Shown one piece after another: positions 22,267 through 33,187 of a DNA stretch of 64,000 bases (position 1 is the stretch's first letter; every line of letters starts with the position of its first letter). The DNA comes from Metaphire vulgaris (Eukaryota > Annelida > Clitellata > Crassiclitellata > Megascolecidae), in NCBI GenBank assembly GCA_018105865.1, contig CM030870.1:6719620-6783619 (forward strand), in the 5' to 3' direction. Below the pieces are notes generated by a model. The model worked only from the letters and a program-made list of their open reading frames with translations. It ran no database searches and was not told the origin of the DNA. Position numbers and translations under genes: made by a program.

Positions 22267-22730
22267 TACTATAATTGGCAACTACGTCATCAATAGCTGT
22301 GCATTACTTGTCCGATAGCAATTATAATTGACTGGTGCACCTCATCTGTTACGAGTAAATATTTACTGCATTACAAAAATTCTGTCATTCGTCAATCCTC
22401 ATCAGTAACCAGTTGTTAAATTACTTTTTCAGAGGTGCCGGAACCCCTTATTTTTCCTCCGGCCACAAAATTTCTGCACAACGTTTTTTATTAATTTTAA
22501 ACGAACATTTAGAGTACAGTTCACGTTTTCTTTTCTTTGCCGTGCATGCAAAGTGCTAAAGTAAACAAAAAAGATCACAACAAATAAAAAGTACGTTCCG
22601 GATCTCATACCAGTCATGCCGGATCTCTTGCCAGACGTCCCGGATGGGAGATCCGGCAATATCCGGTTCAATTTAACCCCTGTCAGTAACTAATATAAAT
22701 AAATACTCAGACAAATCAAATGCTACTAAC

Positions 22731-22830
22731 TGGCGATTTTGATGAACTGTTTCATTACTTTTGCCCTTTTGATGAGGTTCTGTTCAGAGCAGACCTCGGT
22801 CACAACCCAAAACATCTCCTGGTTTACGAG
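22731..22830 (-). CDS. RAPGEF2/6-like: Rap GEF, catalytic domain exon
   Basis: 100 bp, phase 0 to phase 1, acceptor tttatctacag, donor gcca|gttagt. LVNQEMFWVVTEVCSEQNLI and KRAKVMKQFIKIA match the conserved VINQETFWVASEIL and KRMKIIKHFIKIA stretches. Confidence 0.95.
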
Positions 22831-23253
22831 CTGTAGATAAAAAACCAAGCAAGAAACACAAAGTCTGAAGTCAAAGAATCAAAGGTAGACTTCTGGTACA
22901 TCTATCAACCCTTGCACGCACTGCTGCAAGGCATACCTAACACTTTATATTTTCTCTTCTCTTATATTCTGTTTCATGCTATTTAAATGGTTCATTTACG
23001 TTGTTGGCACTTTGCCAAATTGTAACAACATAATTCCTATAAGGCATAAATGTTTCTCTGAAATTTCAACCCATAAATTTTCAAATAAATTAACCATCCA
23101 TTCGAGAACACAACTAACTTATAAATAAACAAACATAGCCATTAAGCTGGTTATGCATATCTCTCCTATTCATACACACACACACAACAATTATAGTAAC
23201 AATCACATAGTAACTAGTAAATCATTTAATTGTATGTTTATACAGCCCTATAT

Positions 23254-23257
<4 letters not shown>

Positions 23258-23313
<56 letters not shown>

Positions 23314-23410
23314 TATCAGTATATAAATGAAGAGAAGTATATAGTAGTATACCGGTATATATATATACACGCATATATAAATATATGTTTGTATATATAT
23401 ACCGGTATAT
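23258..23410. repeat. (TA)n with TAYA-rich flank
   Basis: About 25 TA units followed by degenerate TATA/TACA sequence, within the intron just past the exon at 23595. All Tyr/Ile frames here are artefacts. Confidence 0.9.
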
Positions 23411-23594
23411 AAATGAAAAGTAGCCAGTCCCACGGGATGGGATGGAACAGTGCTCTCCCATCTCTCCCATCCCATCCCATGGGAATTGTCCCATGGGAAT
23501 ACCATTCCCACTGTCAACCCTGCATGTCGTGCATCAAAACAATCTCAAAGCCAAGTAATTAAGCAGGTGCAACACAGCATCTCTGATTTCCTAC

Positions 23595-23829
23595 CCCTGA
23601 AAACTGGCACAGGTTGGGACAACCCGCTCTGGTCTTCAGTTCAAAGAGGTCATTTATGTACTCCGTTGGAGGAATGCTCTGGAAAAGGTGAAAGTCACGG
23701 AGTGTCAACTGGATGGCGACTTCGGCGGGCAGCAACTGGAGTAGGCCGATGTGGCATTCGCGGAGAATCCCGGAAGTTAATTCGTCCGGAACAAGGGTCT
23801 CTGTACTCTTAATGTTCTTCAAATAATAG
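23595..23829 (-). CDS. RAPGEF2/6-like: Rap GEF, start of the catalytic RasGEF domain
   Basis: 235 bp, phase 2 to phase 0, acceptor ttactttcag, donor tcaggg|gtagga. It encodes ECHIGLLQLLPAEVAIQLTL, FHLFQSIPPTEYINDLFEL and PNLCQF. The segment AxQLTLxxFxLFxxIxPxEY is the diagnostic opening of CDC25-type GEF domains. The preceding YYLKNIKSTETLVPDE links it to the Ras-association domain, as in vertebrates. Confidence 0.96.
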
Positions 23830-23848
23830 CTGAAAGTAAAACAGATGC

Positions 23849-24020
23849 AGTCGAACTCAGTTATAACGGACTCAGTTATACCGTACGGCAATGTACGATC
23901 CTGTGTGACACACTACTACATATGATGGTATTTAATATATTGATATATTAACATACCTCAGATATAATGTACTAAATTTTACAGAACCATTAAGTACGTT
24001 ATAACAAAGTTCTACTGTAA
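23849..24020. mobile_element. Tigger/pogo-like short element (TATAACG ends)
   Basis: Contains gaactcagttataacggact and ends acgttataacaaagttctac. Related copies lie near 17404-17575, 21112-21250 and 46643-47075. Inverted ends resembling cagtagaacctcgttataac fit a Tc1/mariner-pogo type MITE. Confidence 0.55.
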
Positions 24021-24087
24021 CAAGTCAATACATCAGATGTTCATAATTCAAACAAGTAATCTTTAATGGCAGCCACATGATTTGATC

Positions 24088-24164
<77 letters not shown>

Positions 24165-24463
24165 GCAATTATTATTATTATTATTATTATTCCAGAAAAA
24201 AACACGCCAAACATTGTGATGCAATTGGCATCACTGACCCAGCGTTGCTTCAAAAACTGACTAGTCACCAAGATGAACATGACATTTTCCAGAGTATGGT
24301 ACAACAACTATTAACATAGATTTCACCAATGCACAACCCAAATTAATAAGTCAGTTTAAACATTTCATTCATAGCCTAACAGGGGTAATTAACAAAAGAG
24401 AGAAATTTCACTAAACCACTTAAAACCCAGTAGTAGTAGTAGTAGCAGTAGTAGCAGACTAGC

Positions 24464-24500
<37 letters not shown>
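24088..24500. repeat. (AAT)n and (AGT)n arrays
   Basis: About 26 AAT units (24090-24165) and an imperfect AGT array (24430-24500) in one Rap GEF intron. Confidence 0.93.
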
Positions 24501-24559
24501 AGTAAAGTAATAGTAATAATAATAATAATAATTGTGAATTAAGGATCAAAAACAAGTAC

Positions 24560-24664
24560 CGAGCATTGAGGCGACATCTGTCAGCGAGGTCGCTCAACTG
24601 GTCTGGAAGATGCTTTGTTCGAATGCCACACTCCTCAAAAGTAACTTCACATAACGAAAAGTTG
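24560..24664 (-). CDS. RAPGEF2/6-like: Rap GEF, end of the Ras-association domain
   Basis: 105 bp, phase 2 to phase 2, acceptor ctgtttgcag, donor gctcg|gtactt. FSLCEVTFEECGIRTKHLPD then LADRCRLNARY matches vertebrate [21 protein letters not shown] and LADRIQLSGRY. Confidence 0.95.
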
Positions 24665-24991
24665 CTGCAAACAAAATGACAAAAACAAACATAAGGAAAT
24701 TTAAACTTAATGGCAATTTGGTACTGCCTGCTTACTTACTTTCACCGAATATAAAAACCACCGGTAAGCTTGCACTACAAATATGTCATAATGTAATCAA
24801 CGGTCATTTGTCAAAATACTATCACATAAATTAAAGAGTTTTAATAACGGGTATTTGACTTAAAGTTTCATGACAGAATTAGAATCTATTTCAGCAAAAA
24901 TACTTAAAAGGAGTATGGTTTATATTTCAGACTGAAAAAGCTCACATTTCAGGATAAAAATGAACAAATGATGAATTTTCTCTGCACTAAC

Positions 24992-25056
24992 CAGCTTGGG
25001 TCTGAAATGCCAAATTCAGTCAAAGCCAACATAACTACTTCACGCGCCGTTGTTTC
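24992..25056 (-). CDS. RAPGEF2/6-like: Rap GEF, Ras-association domain exon
   Basis: 65 bp, phase 0 to phase 2, acceptor gttttgaag, donor agctg|gttagt. ETTAREVVMLALTEFGI matches vertebrate DTTAKEVVIQAIREFAV. The exon was found from similarity and phase because it is too short to stand out by length. Confidence 0.92.
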
Positions 25057-25437
25057 CTTCAAAACACACATTTAGCAGCAATGTTAAAAAGCTCCACTTT
25101 ATTATAATTCCAAACATCGTTTCACAAAAGTCTCACCAAACAATTATATGTTTTTGTTGATGCTCAAAGGTGTCGAATCATAATCAATTTCACACTAAAA
25201 TGTTCACTTACAAATGAAAATATTTATTCTAGATAGATATCGGGGGGGAGCACTGGAGTAGCAGTAGGTTTCCTGCCATGCATTCTGAGGGCAGCGGGTC
25301 TGAATAGCCCTAGCCACTGCATCGCAACCTTACACAAATTGTGTTGAAATTGGTCACCCCAAATTGGTCCACACTTGGTGATTCTTCATCTTAATCTTAT
25401 GAATGACTTAACATGCATTAACAAACAGGTAATAATA

Positions 25438-25542
25438 ATATACTACTACTACTAGGTACTACTACTACTACAACTACAACTACTACTAAAACTACAACTA
25501 CTACTACTACTACAACTAGTACTAATACTACTACTACTACAG

Positions 25543-25603
<61 letters not shown>

Positions 25604-25619
25604 GATGATGATGATGATG

Positions 25620-25678
<59 letters not shown>

Positions 25679-25809
25679 GTAATAATAATAATAACATTGT
25701 ACACCACAAAATTTGTTGCTAATTGTAGACTCAAGGATAAGTAGACAAAGATTGAGAAAACACAAAAAATAGTGGTCCTCACACATGACAGATCCCACTG
25801 AACCACTCC

Positions 25810-25856
<47 letters not shown>

Positions 25857-25860
25857 TAAC
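25438..25860. repeat. Compound (ACT)n/(ATG)n/(AAT)n and (AAC)n arrays around a SINE tail
   Basis: ACT units change to ATG then AAT (25440-25680). A SINE 3' body follows (about 25771-25812: agtggtcctcacacatgaca, then actgaaccactccaaac), ending in about 14 AAC units (25815-25856). Confidence 0.9.
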
Positions 25861-25922
25861 AAAGTGAAAATCCTATGACAAAGTAATTTCTATGTTATAA
25901 TTCAACTGATAATGATGCTCAC

Positions 25923-26139
25923 TTTATGAATGGGCAGATATCGAAATGATTGATCGGATCGATAGACTCGGATGACATGATCGGGATAGTCGGCGTGCCT
26001 CTCGAGACACCGCATGCTCGACGCCAAATCTGGATCGCTTGAACTCAGCGGATGAACCAATCCCAAATTGTCTGACAATGAGGAACCTTTCCTGCTACAT
26101 GGATGACTGAATGGGAGTTCGTGGCTTAGCTGCAAGTCG
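25923..26139 (-). CDS. RAPGEF2/6-like: Rap GEF, linker and start of the Ras-association domain
   Basis: 217 bp, phase 2 to phase 0, acceptor catttccag, donor cataaa|gtgagc. LSSSDPDLASSM matches the conserved LSSSNPDLLQS, and HADYPDHVIRVYRSDQSFRY matches LPDQVLRVFKADQQSRY, the first strand of the RA domain that binds GTP-loaded Ras or Rap. Confidence 0.95.
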
Positions 26140-26920
26140 CTGGAAATGATCATAAAAATATTTTCCAATCAACTGGAAAAAGCCCAACTGCTCGAGGAAA
26201 AAATAGAATTCATAGGAGTTTCTAAAGAAACGAAGACATTGAATTGTTTTTAGGTTTCAAGTTTTGCGGCTTTTTGCAACTATCTGAGAGAGAAAACAAA
26301 GATTAGCATTCAGAATTTATGGACCCTTGTGGAGCAAGAATGGTCCCCTGGTGGATGTAAATAACAAAACCCTCGACTCAAACGACTGGTTCTGATTCCA
26401 GTTCGGAAAAACTCAATTACTTGGCGTCTAAGGATGGCAAAAAAACAGGAAAGCATACCGTATATACTCTGTAACCCAAAGGACATGTGTGTTGGAGAAG
26501 TGGAAATATAATTGAGTTCAAAAGATCTTGTTTCTTCAAAGATGTAAGGGCTTCAAGGGATATCACTAACTACATGAATACAAAAGTTATATGTCTATAA
26601 ACCTCTGTGATCATTATCTTAACCGGTATGGAAATCAAATATCATTTCTAATATTCTTCCACAAGTCAAACCTGCATATTTCTATAGATATTAGAACTAG
26701 ATTGGTCTTGTATAGCTATTAGACTGTAGATTAAATATTGTGACAGTTATACAGTAACCGAATGAGGCATTTATGACATTGTAACATTGTATACTGCAAA
26801 GTTTTGCTATCATTTACACATTTTGTAGGCTTGTATTAGTGAACTTCTATAGCGCCATTCTAGCAATGCATTTGGCATCAGTCGATGGTTGCCTAGAGAA
26901 GAAGTAGACCTTGGCCAAAC

Positions 26921-27203
26921 CTGCTGTCTGCCCTTTGAAGCTGGGTCAATCGGAAAAATGCCTTGCGAAATTTGGACAGCTGTGCGGGCGATGATGATGA
27001 CGATGACGACGATGAAACTTTTTCCTTGACCCTGCTGCTGCTGCTGCTGTTGCTGCCATGGTGGAAAGTCTTCGATGGAGAACTGATGGCAGCCGTGCGA
27101 CTGTCAGGATCGGCACTGACACACCTGGACCTGTGGTGCTCCGACGCGGTGGATTCTGAATGCAGAGGAGACCCGTATGGAGATTGGAGCAGCTGTCGAC
27201 ATA
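26921..27203 (-). CDS. RAPGEF2/6-like: Rap GEF, linker exon between PDZ and RA regions
   Basis: Acceptor ttgctctttag at 27204 gives phase 1. An inner acceptor (gtcgacag, exon from 27192) gives phase 0, the phase left by both the RasGEF-N exon and the PDZ exons. Donor cagcag|gtttgg is phase 2. The sequence is Ser-rich with long Ser and Asp-complement runs and ends SPAQLSKFRKAFFRLTQLQ, corresponding to vertebrate GRNKLKKILDKTRISILPQ. The upper boundary is uncertain by 11 bp. Confidence 0.85.
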
Positions 27204-27250
27204 CTAAAGAGCAATCCAACATAGAATAACAGAAAATAAATGCTTTTAAA

Positions 27251-27256
<6 letters not shown>

Positions 27257-27302
<46 letters not shown>

Positions 27303-27569
27303 CTTCTTCTTTTAGGTGCCATGCATTGCTGCGTCGGCGGCCATGGACTTCCACTTTCCTTGATCTCCAGTGCTCCTCAGGAGTTTGATGTTATTTTCCA
27401 TCCCCATTTCCTCTCTCATTCTGTCTGTATATTTTAATCTTTATTTTCCTCTTGATCTTTTGCCCTCCACCATGCCTGTAACTGCCAAGTTCTCTAACAG
27501 ACATTCCTCATCATGTGCCCAACAAATTTGTTTGTCTTAACTTGATGTTAGTCATCAGTGTTTGTCTCA

Positions 27570-27605
<36 letters not shown>

Positions 27606-27625
27606 CTATAATAATAATAATAATA
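27257..27625 (-). mobile_element. LINE C-terminal fragment between two (AAT)n arrays
   Basis: The minus strand of 27303-27560 reads FVGHMMRNVC, then MVE.KRSRG-like and YTDRMREEMGM-like pieces across broken frames. This is the familiar tail of an RTE/CR1-type reverse transcriptase protein. AAT arrays border it (27257-27301 and 27570-27625). It is inserted only about 55 bp upstream of the linker exon. Degenerate and inactive. Confidence 0.6.
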
Positions 27626-28070
27626 ACAATAATAAGAGTTTTATAAGTTCAGGAGGGTTTAGCATGTATGAGAACCACTTTTGTCAGTCTTTGAATGTAG
27701 TGGCCTATAGTACTGGATGGTTAGTGAATTTTGTCAATCTTTCACACTATTGGTAAATGGATCTTCCATACCTCTGGTCAGTTACTATAGGAACATTTGG
27801 TCTTGCATTTACTTTTAGACTTGTAGAATAAAGTATTGTAAAATTTGTCTACAGTAACTGAATTCTGGGCTGCATTTTTGTGAATGAAAGTTTAATGCCA
27901 GTTGTAAGATGAGCAAAAACAAGAGGACAAAGAAGGAGAATACAGGAACAAACCTGCAAGAGGGCAAAGAATGAGATTACACAGCAAGGCCATAATGTGA
28001 ATGAATGGATGGGTGGAACACTGGTTCTCACACAGGGGAGACGCAACTGAACCACTCTAAACCCTATCAA

Positions 28071-28101
<31 letters not shown>

Positions 28102-28413
28102 TCATTGTGTTCATCATCAATATCATCATCATCATCATTTGTTTCACTTATCATCACTTTCACTTATTTTTAAGATCTCGTTAAGTTTTTAAAGAAGCAG
28201 AAAGAAGGAATGACTTTAAATAAGCTCTATATAAGTTGACATATTGACATATTGATCATCATCATCATCAATTTCATATCTGGAGAAAGATTGGCAAAGT
28301 AAAAATGAACGATAGCACTGTAGCAGTAACAATACTAAGAGCAAATGACATTGATAAGGCATTGCACCCTAACACTACAGTTACCAAAGATGTTAAAACG
28401 AGAAGCTGCATAC

Positions 28414-28524
28414 GGTGCAAATTAGATCATGACGGTTTGTCTCAAGATGAGTAATAATAATAATATTTCGCTAATAATAATCACAGGAAATGTGCTCAAA
28501 GTTGCAATTGTTTGTTTCGATGAT
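28414..28524 (-). pseudogene. RAPGEF2/6-like: Rap GEF, second PDZ exon, degenerate
   Basis: Acceptor gctattgattcag, phase 0, 111 bp to gcacc|gtatgc. It opens IIETNNCNFEHIS, aligning without gaps to vertebrate ILEVNGQNFENIQ, and THL falls at codons 25-27 exactly as in vertebrates. Between them an ATT-type microsatellite has entered, giving TAG at codon 18, and an EIL/ILRQT-like reading appears in a shifted frame. The exon therefore cannot encode the end of a PDZ fold as it stands. The 3' limit is provisional. Confidence 0.65.
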
Positions 28525-28663
28525 CTGAATCAATAGCAAATGATCGCTGCTATATTTCTGCAGGACAATCTCATTCTCATAATTAATAACACAGAATACA
28601 AGCATACGCTTACGTAGAATAATTATAATCTTAATGCAAGCATGGTGCAAGAACAGAAATAGA

Positions 28664-28905
28664 CAGTGGCGGTTCCAGGATTTCTTTGTGGGGGGGGATA
28701 GAAGGAAAAATCAATAAACTTTGCAGAAAAAAGGAATTTTATCCATAATTTTACTACACTTTTACAAAAAAGGTCATCCACTGTCTTTTCCCCGTAGTTT
28801 TACTAGACTTTTACCCAAAAATAGGTTTCACAAGCAAAAAAAGCAAGTCTGGAAGTCCGGTGGGGGGTGCATCACCACTCATCCCCCCACGTGGAACCGC
28901 CACTA
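28664..28905 (+). mobile_element. hAT-like MITE (cagtggcggttcc type)
   Basis: Inverted termini cagtggcggttcca and tggaaccgccact. The flanks gaaataga and gaaacaga match at 7 of 8 positions. A related copy lies at about 39132-39452. It sits in the intron between the two PDZ exons. Confidence 0.7.
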
Positions 28906-29212
28906 GAAACAGAGTCAAATTATTTATGTAAAAATGTCTTTCTGAGCAATCACAATCAATTTGCACTCATATCAATTGGCACTGATATCAAAGCCGAAGG
29001 CACTGATGTCATTTGGCTTTAATAACAATTGACACTGACATCAATTCACATTTATCTCTTTTGGCACTTATATCAATATTGCTATTTATATCAATTGCCA
29101 TAGGAATTGAAATAAATAGGAAGTAGGCATTTTAAAGCATACCATTTCCAGTAATACTTAATTTACAGATATCGTGAATTGAGAAGCTTTAGCGGTTTAA
29201 GCCAAACGTAAT

Positions 29213-29376
29213 CAGTGTTTAATCTAGACTCCTGGACTCCGGGGGGGAACTGACAAAGCTGGGGAAATCTGCTCAAAGTTGCTGTTAGTCCATGTAGTAT
29301 TCTGAAAATAGCGGGAGGAATTGAAAATTTCTGCAGGAAAATCAATTTCCCCGGAAACGGCCTAGATCAAACACTG
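29213..29376 (+). mobile_element. hAT-like MITE, family B copy
   Basis: Termini cagtgtttaatctag and ctagatcaaacactg, flanked by aacgtaat and aacgtaac (7 of 8). The interior has cctggactccggggg and ccccggaaacgg. It lies in the intron between the PDZ exons. Confidence 0.8.
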
Positions 29377-29505
29377 AACGTAACTAGCCAACAACTTCCA
29401 ACTCCTTTAAAAAATGACACAAAATTGAGAAACAATCGTATAATAACAAGTGAACTACATAGAAACTATGGAGAGAAGGACATCGCCAAATTCAGAGAAA
29501 CATAC

Positions 29506-29709
29506 TTGGTCACCGCGCTTGAGTCCCGCCTCACTTTATCCTTTTAACCTTTCTCTACCTTTAAAAAAACACCATCCACTCCTCTCCATTCCACCGATTT
29601 TATTGACTTTACCGAGAAATAGGCGATCAACCCGCGAAAAACGAAGTCGAGGATGTCCGATTCGGGCAGAATAAACAGAATGGAGCGTTGCGAGATGGTC
29701 GTTCAACTT
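29506..29709 (-). pseudogene. RAPGEF2/6-like: Rap GEF, first PDZ exon with stop codon and frame shifts
   Basis: Acceptor ttatcaacag and donor gaccaa|gtatgt, phase 0 to phase 0. The 204 bp equal the 68 codons of the vertebrate segment from KMGGHL to KRGDQ. The start (KLNDHLATLHS) and end (SEAGLKRGDQ) read in one frame, and NKIGGMERSG aligns to ILLGGSEKG. The PDZ core DGVFLKVEKG appears only in the +1 frame. TAA occurs in both frames before SEAGL (about 29527-29540). Splice sites and total length are kept while the coding core is broken. An A7/T7 run in the middle could hide an assembly indel. Confidence 0.7.
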
Positions 29710-29943
29710 CTGTTGATAAGAAACAACGACAACAACCGATGGGCAAAACTCACAAGCATGACGTCATCGACACAGCCATTTATTTGGGCAACTGACTCAC
29801 AATTTTCATAATTTATGTGCCTCAAAAGCAGGCCCGTCATTTGGGGTTTAGGAGGGGATGACACTGACATCAATTCACATTTATCTCCTTTGGCCTGTAA
29901 ATGGAATATTATATATATACACCATATCATCACCATATATACA

Positions 29944-30015
29944 CATACACACACTTTGTTCCCAAGGGACTTATGACAAAATTGTTCAGAGACATATAGA
30001 AATTGTGTGTAAGGC
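29944..30015 (-). mobile_element. 3' UTR fragment of the same LINE as at 4195-5336
   Basis: The minus strand reads cacacaatttctatatgtctc then gaacaattttgtcataagtc, matching 5269-5320. It is followed on that strand by TG/TA-rich sequence, as in the first copy. Confidence 0.7.
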
Positions 30016-30062
30016 TAATCAGTGTTTAGTTCAAGGACTCGGAAGGTGATTGGGTTGAAGGG

Positions 30063-30068
<6 letters not shown>

Positions 30069-30131
<63 letters not shown>
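30069..30131. repeat. (TA)n array
   Basis: About 31 TA units, preceded by a truncated family B MITE end (cagtgtttagttcaagg at about 30019). Confidence 0.95.
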
Positions 30132-30137
<6 letters not shown>

Positions 30138-30656
30138 AGGGCACACACATACATATAAAATTCTATATACAACATATACATAACTATACTAGAACTGTGC
30201 CAACTACAGCAAAAATGCATACCCTATTGAGAAACAAAAATATAATAACTACCCTACTACATACCCGAAACTATACCCTACCCGACCCGTACCCGTCAGA
30301 GAAACATACTTGGTCACGTACCGCTTGTCCCGCCTTGGTTGGAATTTGAAGTTTTTGATTTGGAATTTTGGACCCGTACCCGCTCTGCATTCCACCGTAC
30401 AAGTACTAAAGGACCTGTACATGGACCCGTGAACCCGATCAACCTAGAGACTATAGAGAGGCAACAGTGAAATTGGGGCTACGAAATTATATAACTATTC
30501 ATTGTAAATAGCACGATGTTTAGATTAGGACAGATCAACTTACTCATGATCAAACAGCTAGCCTAACAACATGAATGGGCTTGTTTAAAATATTTAGTAG
30601 ATATCATTTATCTATTTGCAGGCATTATAGCTCAAATTAAACCACAAAACTTTACC

Positions 30657-30707
30657 AGAAGAACTTTCTCGGTCAAAGAGTCCTTGGAGGAGTCAGAGGA
30701 CGCCATT
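30657..30707 (-). CDS. Possible alternative first exon inside the Rap GEF gene
   Basis: The minus strand has ATG at 30707 and reads MASSDSSKDSLTEKVLL, ending at donor ttctg|gtaaag in phase 0. A TATA-like ttttatatac lies about 65-75 bp upstream and a CRE-like tgacgtaa about 35 bp upstream. Phase 0 would allow splicing to any later phase-0 exon of the gene. It resembles no vertebrate isoform I recall. It may instead be a chance frame. Confidence 0.3.
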
Positions 30708-31633
30708 ATAGATTTATTACTGAAGATGTCAGATTACGTCATCTGTATTTCCTTTATGTTTTCAGTATATAAAATGCATGCTGTCTGACAAACTGAACGC
30801 GATGTACAAGTTATACTAATACACTTTTCTCAATATTATTTTTCTATTATTGCATTGCTAATTTGTTATAGTAGTGAGAAATGAAAATATAACTGTTCAG
30901 AAACACATATACCCGTGTGTGGCTAATACCCGTACCCGTCAAGCTGTACCCGTGATTGACCCGAAGCATTTTATATATATACCGCTATGTATATGTATGT
31001 ATGTGTATATATATACACATACATACATATAAAATTATATATACACATCCCTAATACATACATACATCACCAGATTTTCACACTTGATCTGCACTCTGCA
31101 CAGCCGCCCGTGACAAGCAAAAAAAAGGGCCATCACCAGGTTTTCACACTTGATCTGCACAGGGGCGTGGAATTTCTCTCGGCTCAAATGGTAAATGCAT
31201 GACTTCGTAAAAAATCAGACATAAATGATCAGTTGGCACAAACACTGACGTAGTCATGGGGTGTCACAGGAGGGCCAGCCCCCTATTCTGGCTAGGACCG
31301 GTCGTGGAATTTGCACAAGACCATTGAGAAATGGAGGGGTAAATAATGTAAAGTAATGTAGCATTTGTATAGTGCCTCTTATATTTCTACTCAGAGGCAC
31401 TCCTGGCATTGGAGTATGTAGCAATATCAAAGAGACTAATCCCTCATGACCAGCTTTCTTTGCTTGCCCAAAACATAAAATTTTTAGCTAAAATGTTGAC
31501 TTGCCCCCATTTCGGAACTCTGGCTTGGCTACGTCACCGGGCATGAATGCAGCAAATCAGACCAGAGCCTAACCCTAACCCTTAATTCTAACACACAGCA
31601 CAAGTTGACGCACCACTTTATCTACTAAGCAGG

Positions 31634-31665
<32 letters not shown>

Positions 31666-31797
31666 CAAACATGCAAAACACTCATCAATGTTGAAAGCAG
31701 GAGCTCAATTGTGCTGCATATACAAAACCATTTTGTATTGATTGATCTCTGATTTGTGTGGCATACAGTACTATAGTCTTCCTTCTATTCAAAGCAA

Positions 31798-31945
31798 TGT
31801 TTCTCTGTCTCCCATCATATTCAAAACCACTTCACTGGGAGCTCTCTTGGGTTCAGCATTTTTCAGAATCGCTCTGATGGCCCACGATAGCTCGGGCTTA
31901 GGACGAACTGCCCTGGTCATTGCCAGTCGCTCCGATCTGATAAAA
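31798..31945 (-). other. Short coding-like frame of unknown origin
   Basis: An open minus-strand frame reads SERLAMTRAVRPKPELSWAI, then KNAEPKRAPSEVVLNMMGD, and stops with TGA. The codon choice looks protein-like, but it does not fit the Rap GEF sequence, which continues directly from the exon at 32377 to that at 29709. It could be an old retrotransposon or retrocopy fragment. Confidence 0.3.
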
Positions 31946-32376
31946 TGAAAATCAGTGACAGATCGGATGCGCTTCAAATTGTAGGCTGTGGTTTGGCTAT
32001 TAGTTGATAACAATAATTCCGTTACCATGGATACAAAATGGAAAAGGCAATGTATAAATTACAGAAACAAGCTCATAAATATCATCAAAAATAATGCAAA
32101 ATATACTATGAACTATGAACATTTATTGGTGCAGTATTTATAACTAATGGGGACATTGGAATAACATAATGCCCTCCCTAGCTCCCATCCTCTCCCCCTC
32201 TCTCTCTCTCCGTCCCACCCTCAAAAGTCTCAAATGCCAAAAGAATTTAAATATTCCATTTGACACATTGTAACCGCTCAAAATTGGGTGTCATATTTTA
32301 CATTCTTTAACAACATAACCAGTCAATGCTAGAAAATGTGAATGCAGTTCAAAATGCACCAAAAGAACCAACTTAC

Positions 32377-32484
32377 GTGAGCTTCCAACAGAACTTCGAA
32401 TTTTTCTAAGAAATCTGACAATGCGAAATCCGTGTCAAAATCCAAAAAGTGGTTCGTGGTCCATGTCAGAACAATTTTCACAAC
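32377..32484 (-). CDS. RAPGEF2/6-like: Rap GEF, RasGEF-N (REM) exon, second part
   Basis: 108 bp, phase 0 to phase 0, acceptor ctgttttaag, donor gctcac|gtaagt. VVKIVLTWTTNHFLDFDTDF then FLEKFEVLLEAH matches vertebrate [20 protein letters not shown] and FLEEFENNLE. The next exon of the model begins the PDZ region. Confidence 0.95.
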
Positions 32485-32542
32485 CTTAAAACAGCAGTTT
32501 CACTTTGCTTATCAACTTGAGTGTCCAACAAATCTCCATCAC

Positions 32543-32632
32543 CAGTGTTTAATCTAGACTCCTGGACTCTGGGGGGGGGAGGAGAGAGACTGACAAAGCC
32601 GGGGAAGGGGGAACTGACAAAGCCAGGGAGAA

Positions 32633-32709
<77 letters not shown>

Positions 32710-32710
32710 A
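32543..32710. repeat. Family B MITE 5' end joined to (ATC)n
   Basis: cagtgtttaatctagactcc starts a family B copy, but its 3' end is missing. About 25 ATC units (32633-32710) follow instead. Poly-His and poly-Asp frames through the array are artefacts. Confidence 0.8.
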
Positions 32711-33022
32711 CTTCACCCTGTCAAGCAATCTTCTGCCTGGATGTTGCCCACCTCCCAGGACGGGGACATGAGGCTGGACTTTTGAGAGGCTGTACCTGAT
32801 CAATTAGTAATAATGCTGAAACCGTTGAGGTAATTATAGTAAGTAAGTAAGTAAGTAAGTAAGTAAGAGAACGTCAAGATTATAGTGGTAACTTGTCTAA
32901 AAGACTGCGCGAACACTTTAAACAAAATTAAATCGCTATGATCAGATTAACAGGTCTACGTAAATACGTAAATTATAAGTATGAAATGATTAGAGATAAA
33001 TATTCAGATCCGATCCAAATAC

Positions 33023-33187
33023 CTTCTCTCTTAAAACTGGATCATGAAACCAATTCACCAATCGATCGGTGAGTTCTGACGGTGATCGAAGGAATGTTCG
33101 ATAAGTAAGTAAGAAGTCTTCTACAAACGTTCTATCTGCATCGTCATCGTCATCAATCAAATGCTGCAACAATTTTTCGGTCGATGC
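33023..33187 (-). CDS. RAPGEF2/6-like: Rap GEF, RasGEF-N (REM) exon, first part
   Basis: 165 bp, phase 0 to phase 0, acceptor tgtttttttcag, donor gagaag|gtattt. [20 protein letters not shown] and WFHDPVLREK match vertebrate [20 protein letters not shown] and WFNDPSLRDK. The REM motif stabilises the catalytic RasGEF domain. An Asp run (IDDDDDAD) replaces VEEHSVVD. Confidence 0.96.

Noticed and set aside
28305..28454. A 49-codon plus-strand frame starting MNDSTVAVTILRANDIDKAL
   Set aside because: It lies antisense to the decayed second PDZ exon and has no splice sites or known similarity, so it is best explained as a shadow.
32549..32803. Open frames with poly-His or poly-Asp runs
   Set aside because: They translate an (ATC)n array, and the flanks are MITE sequence.
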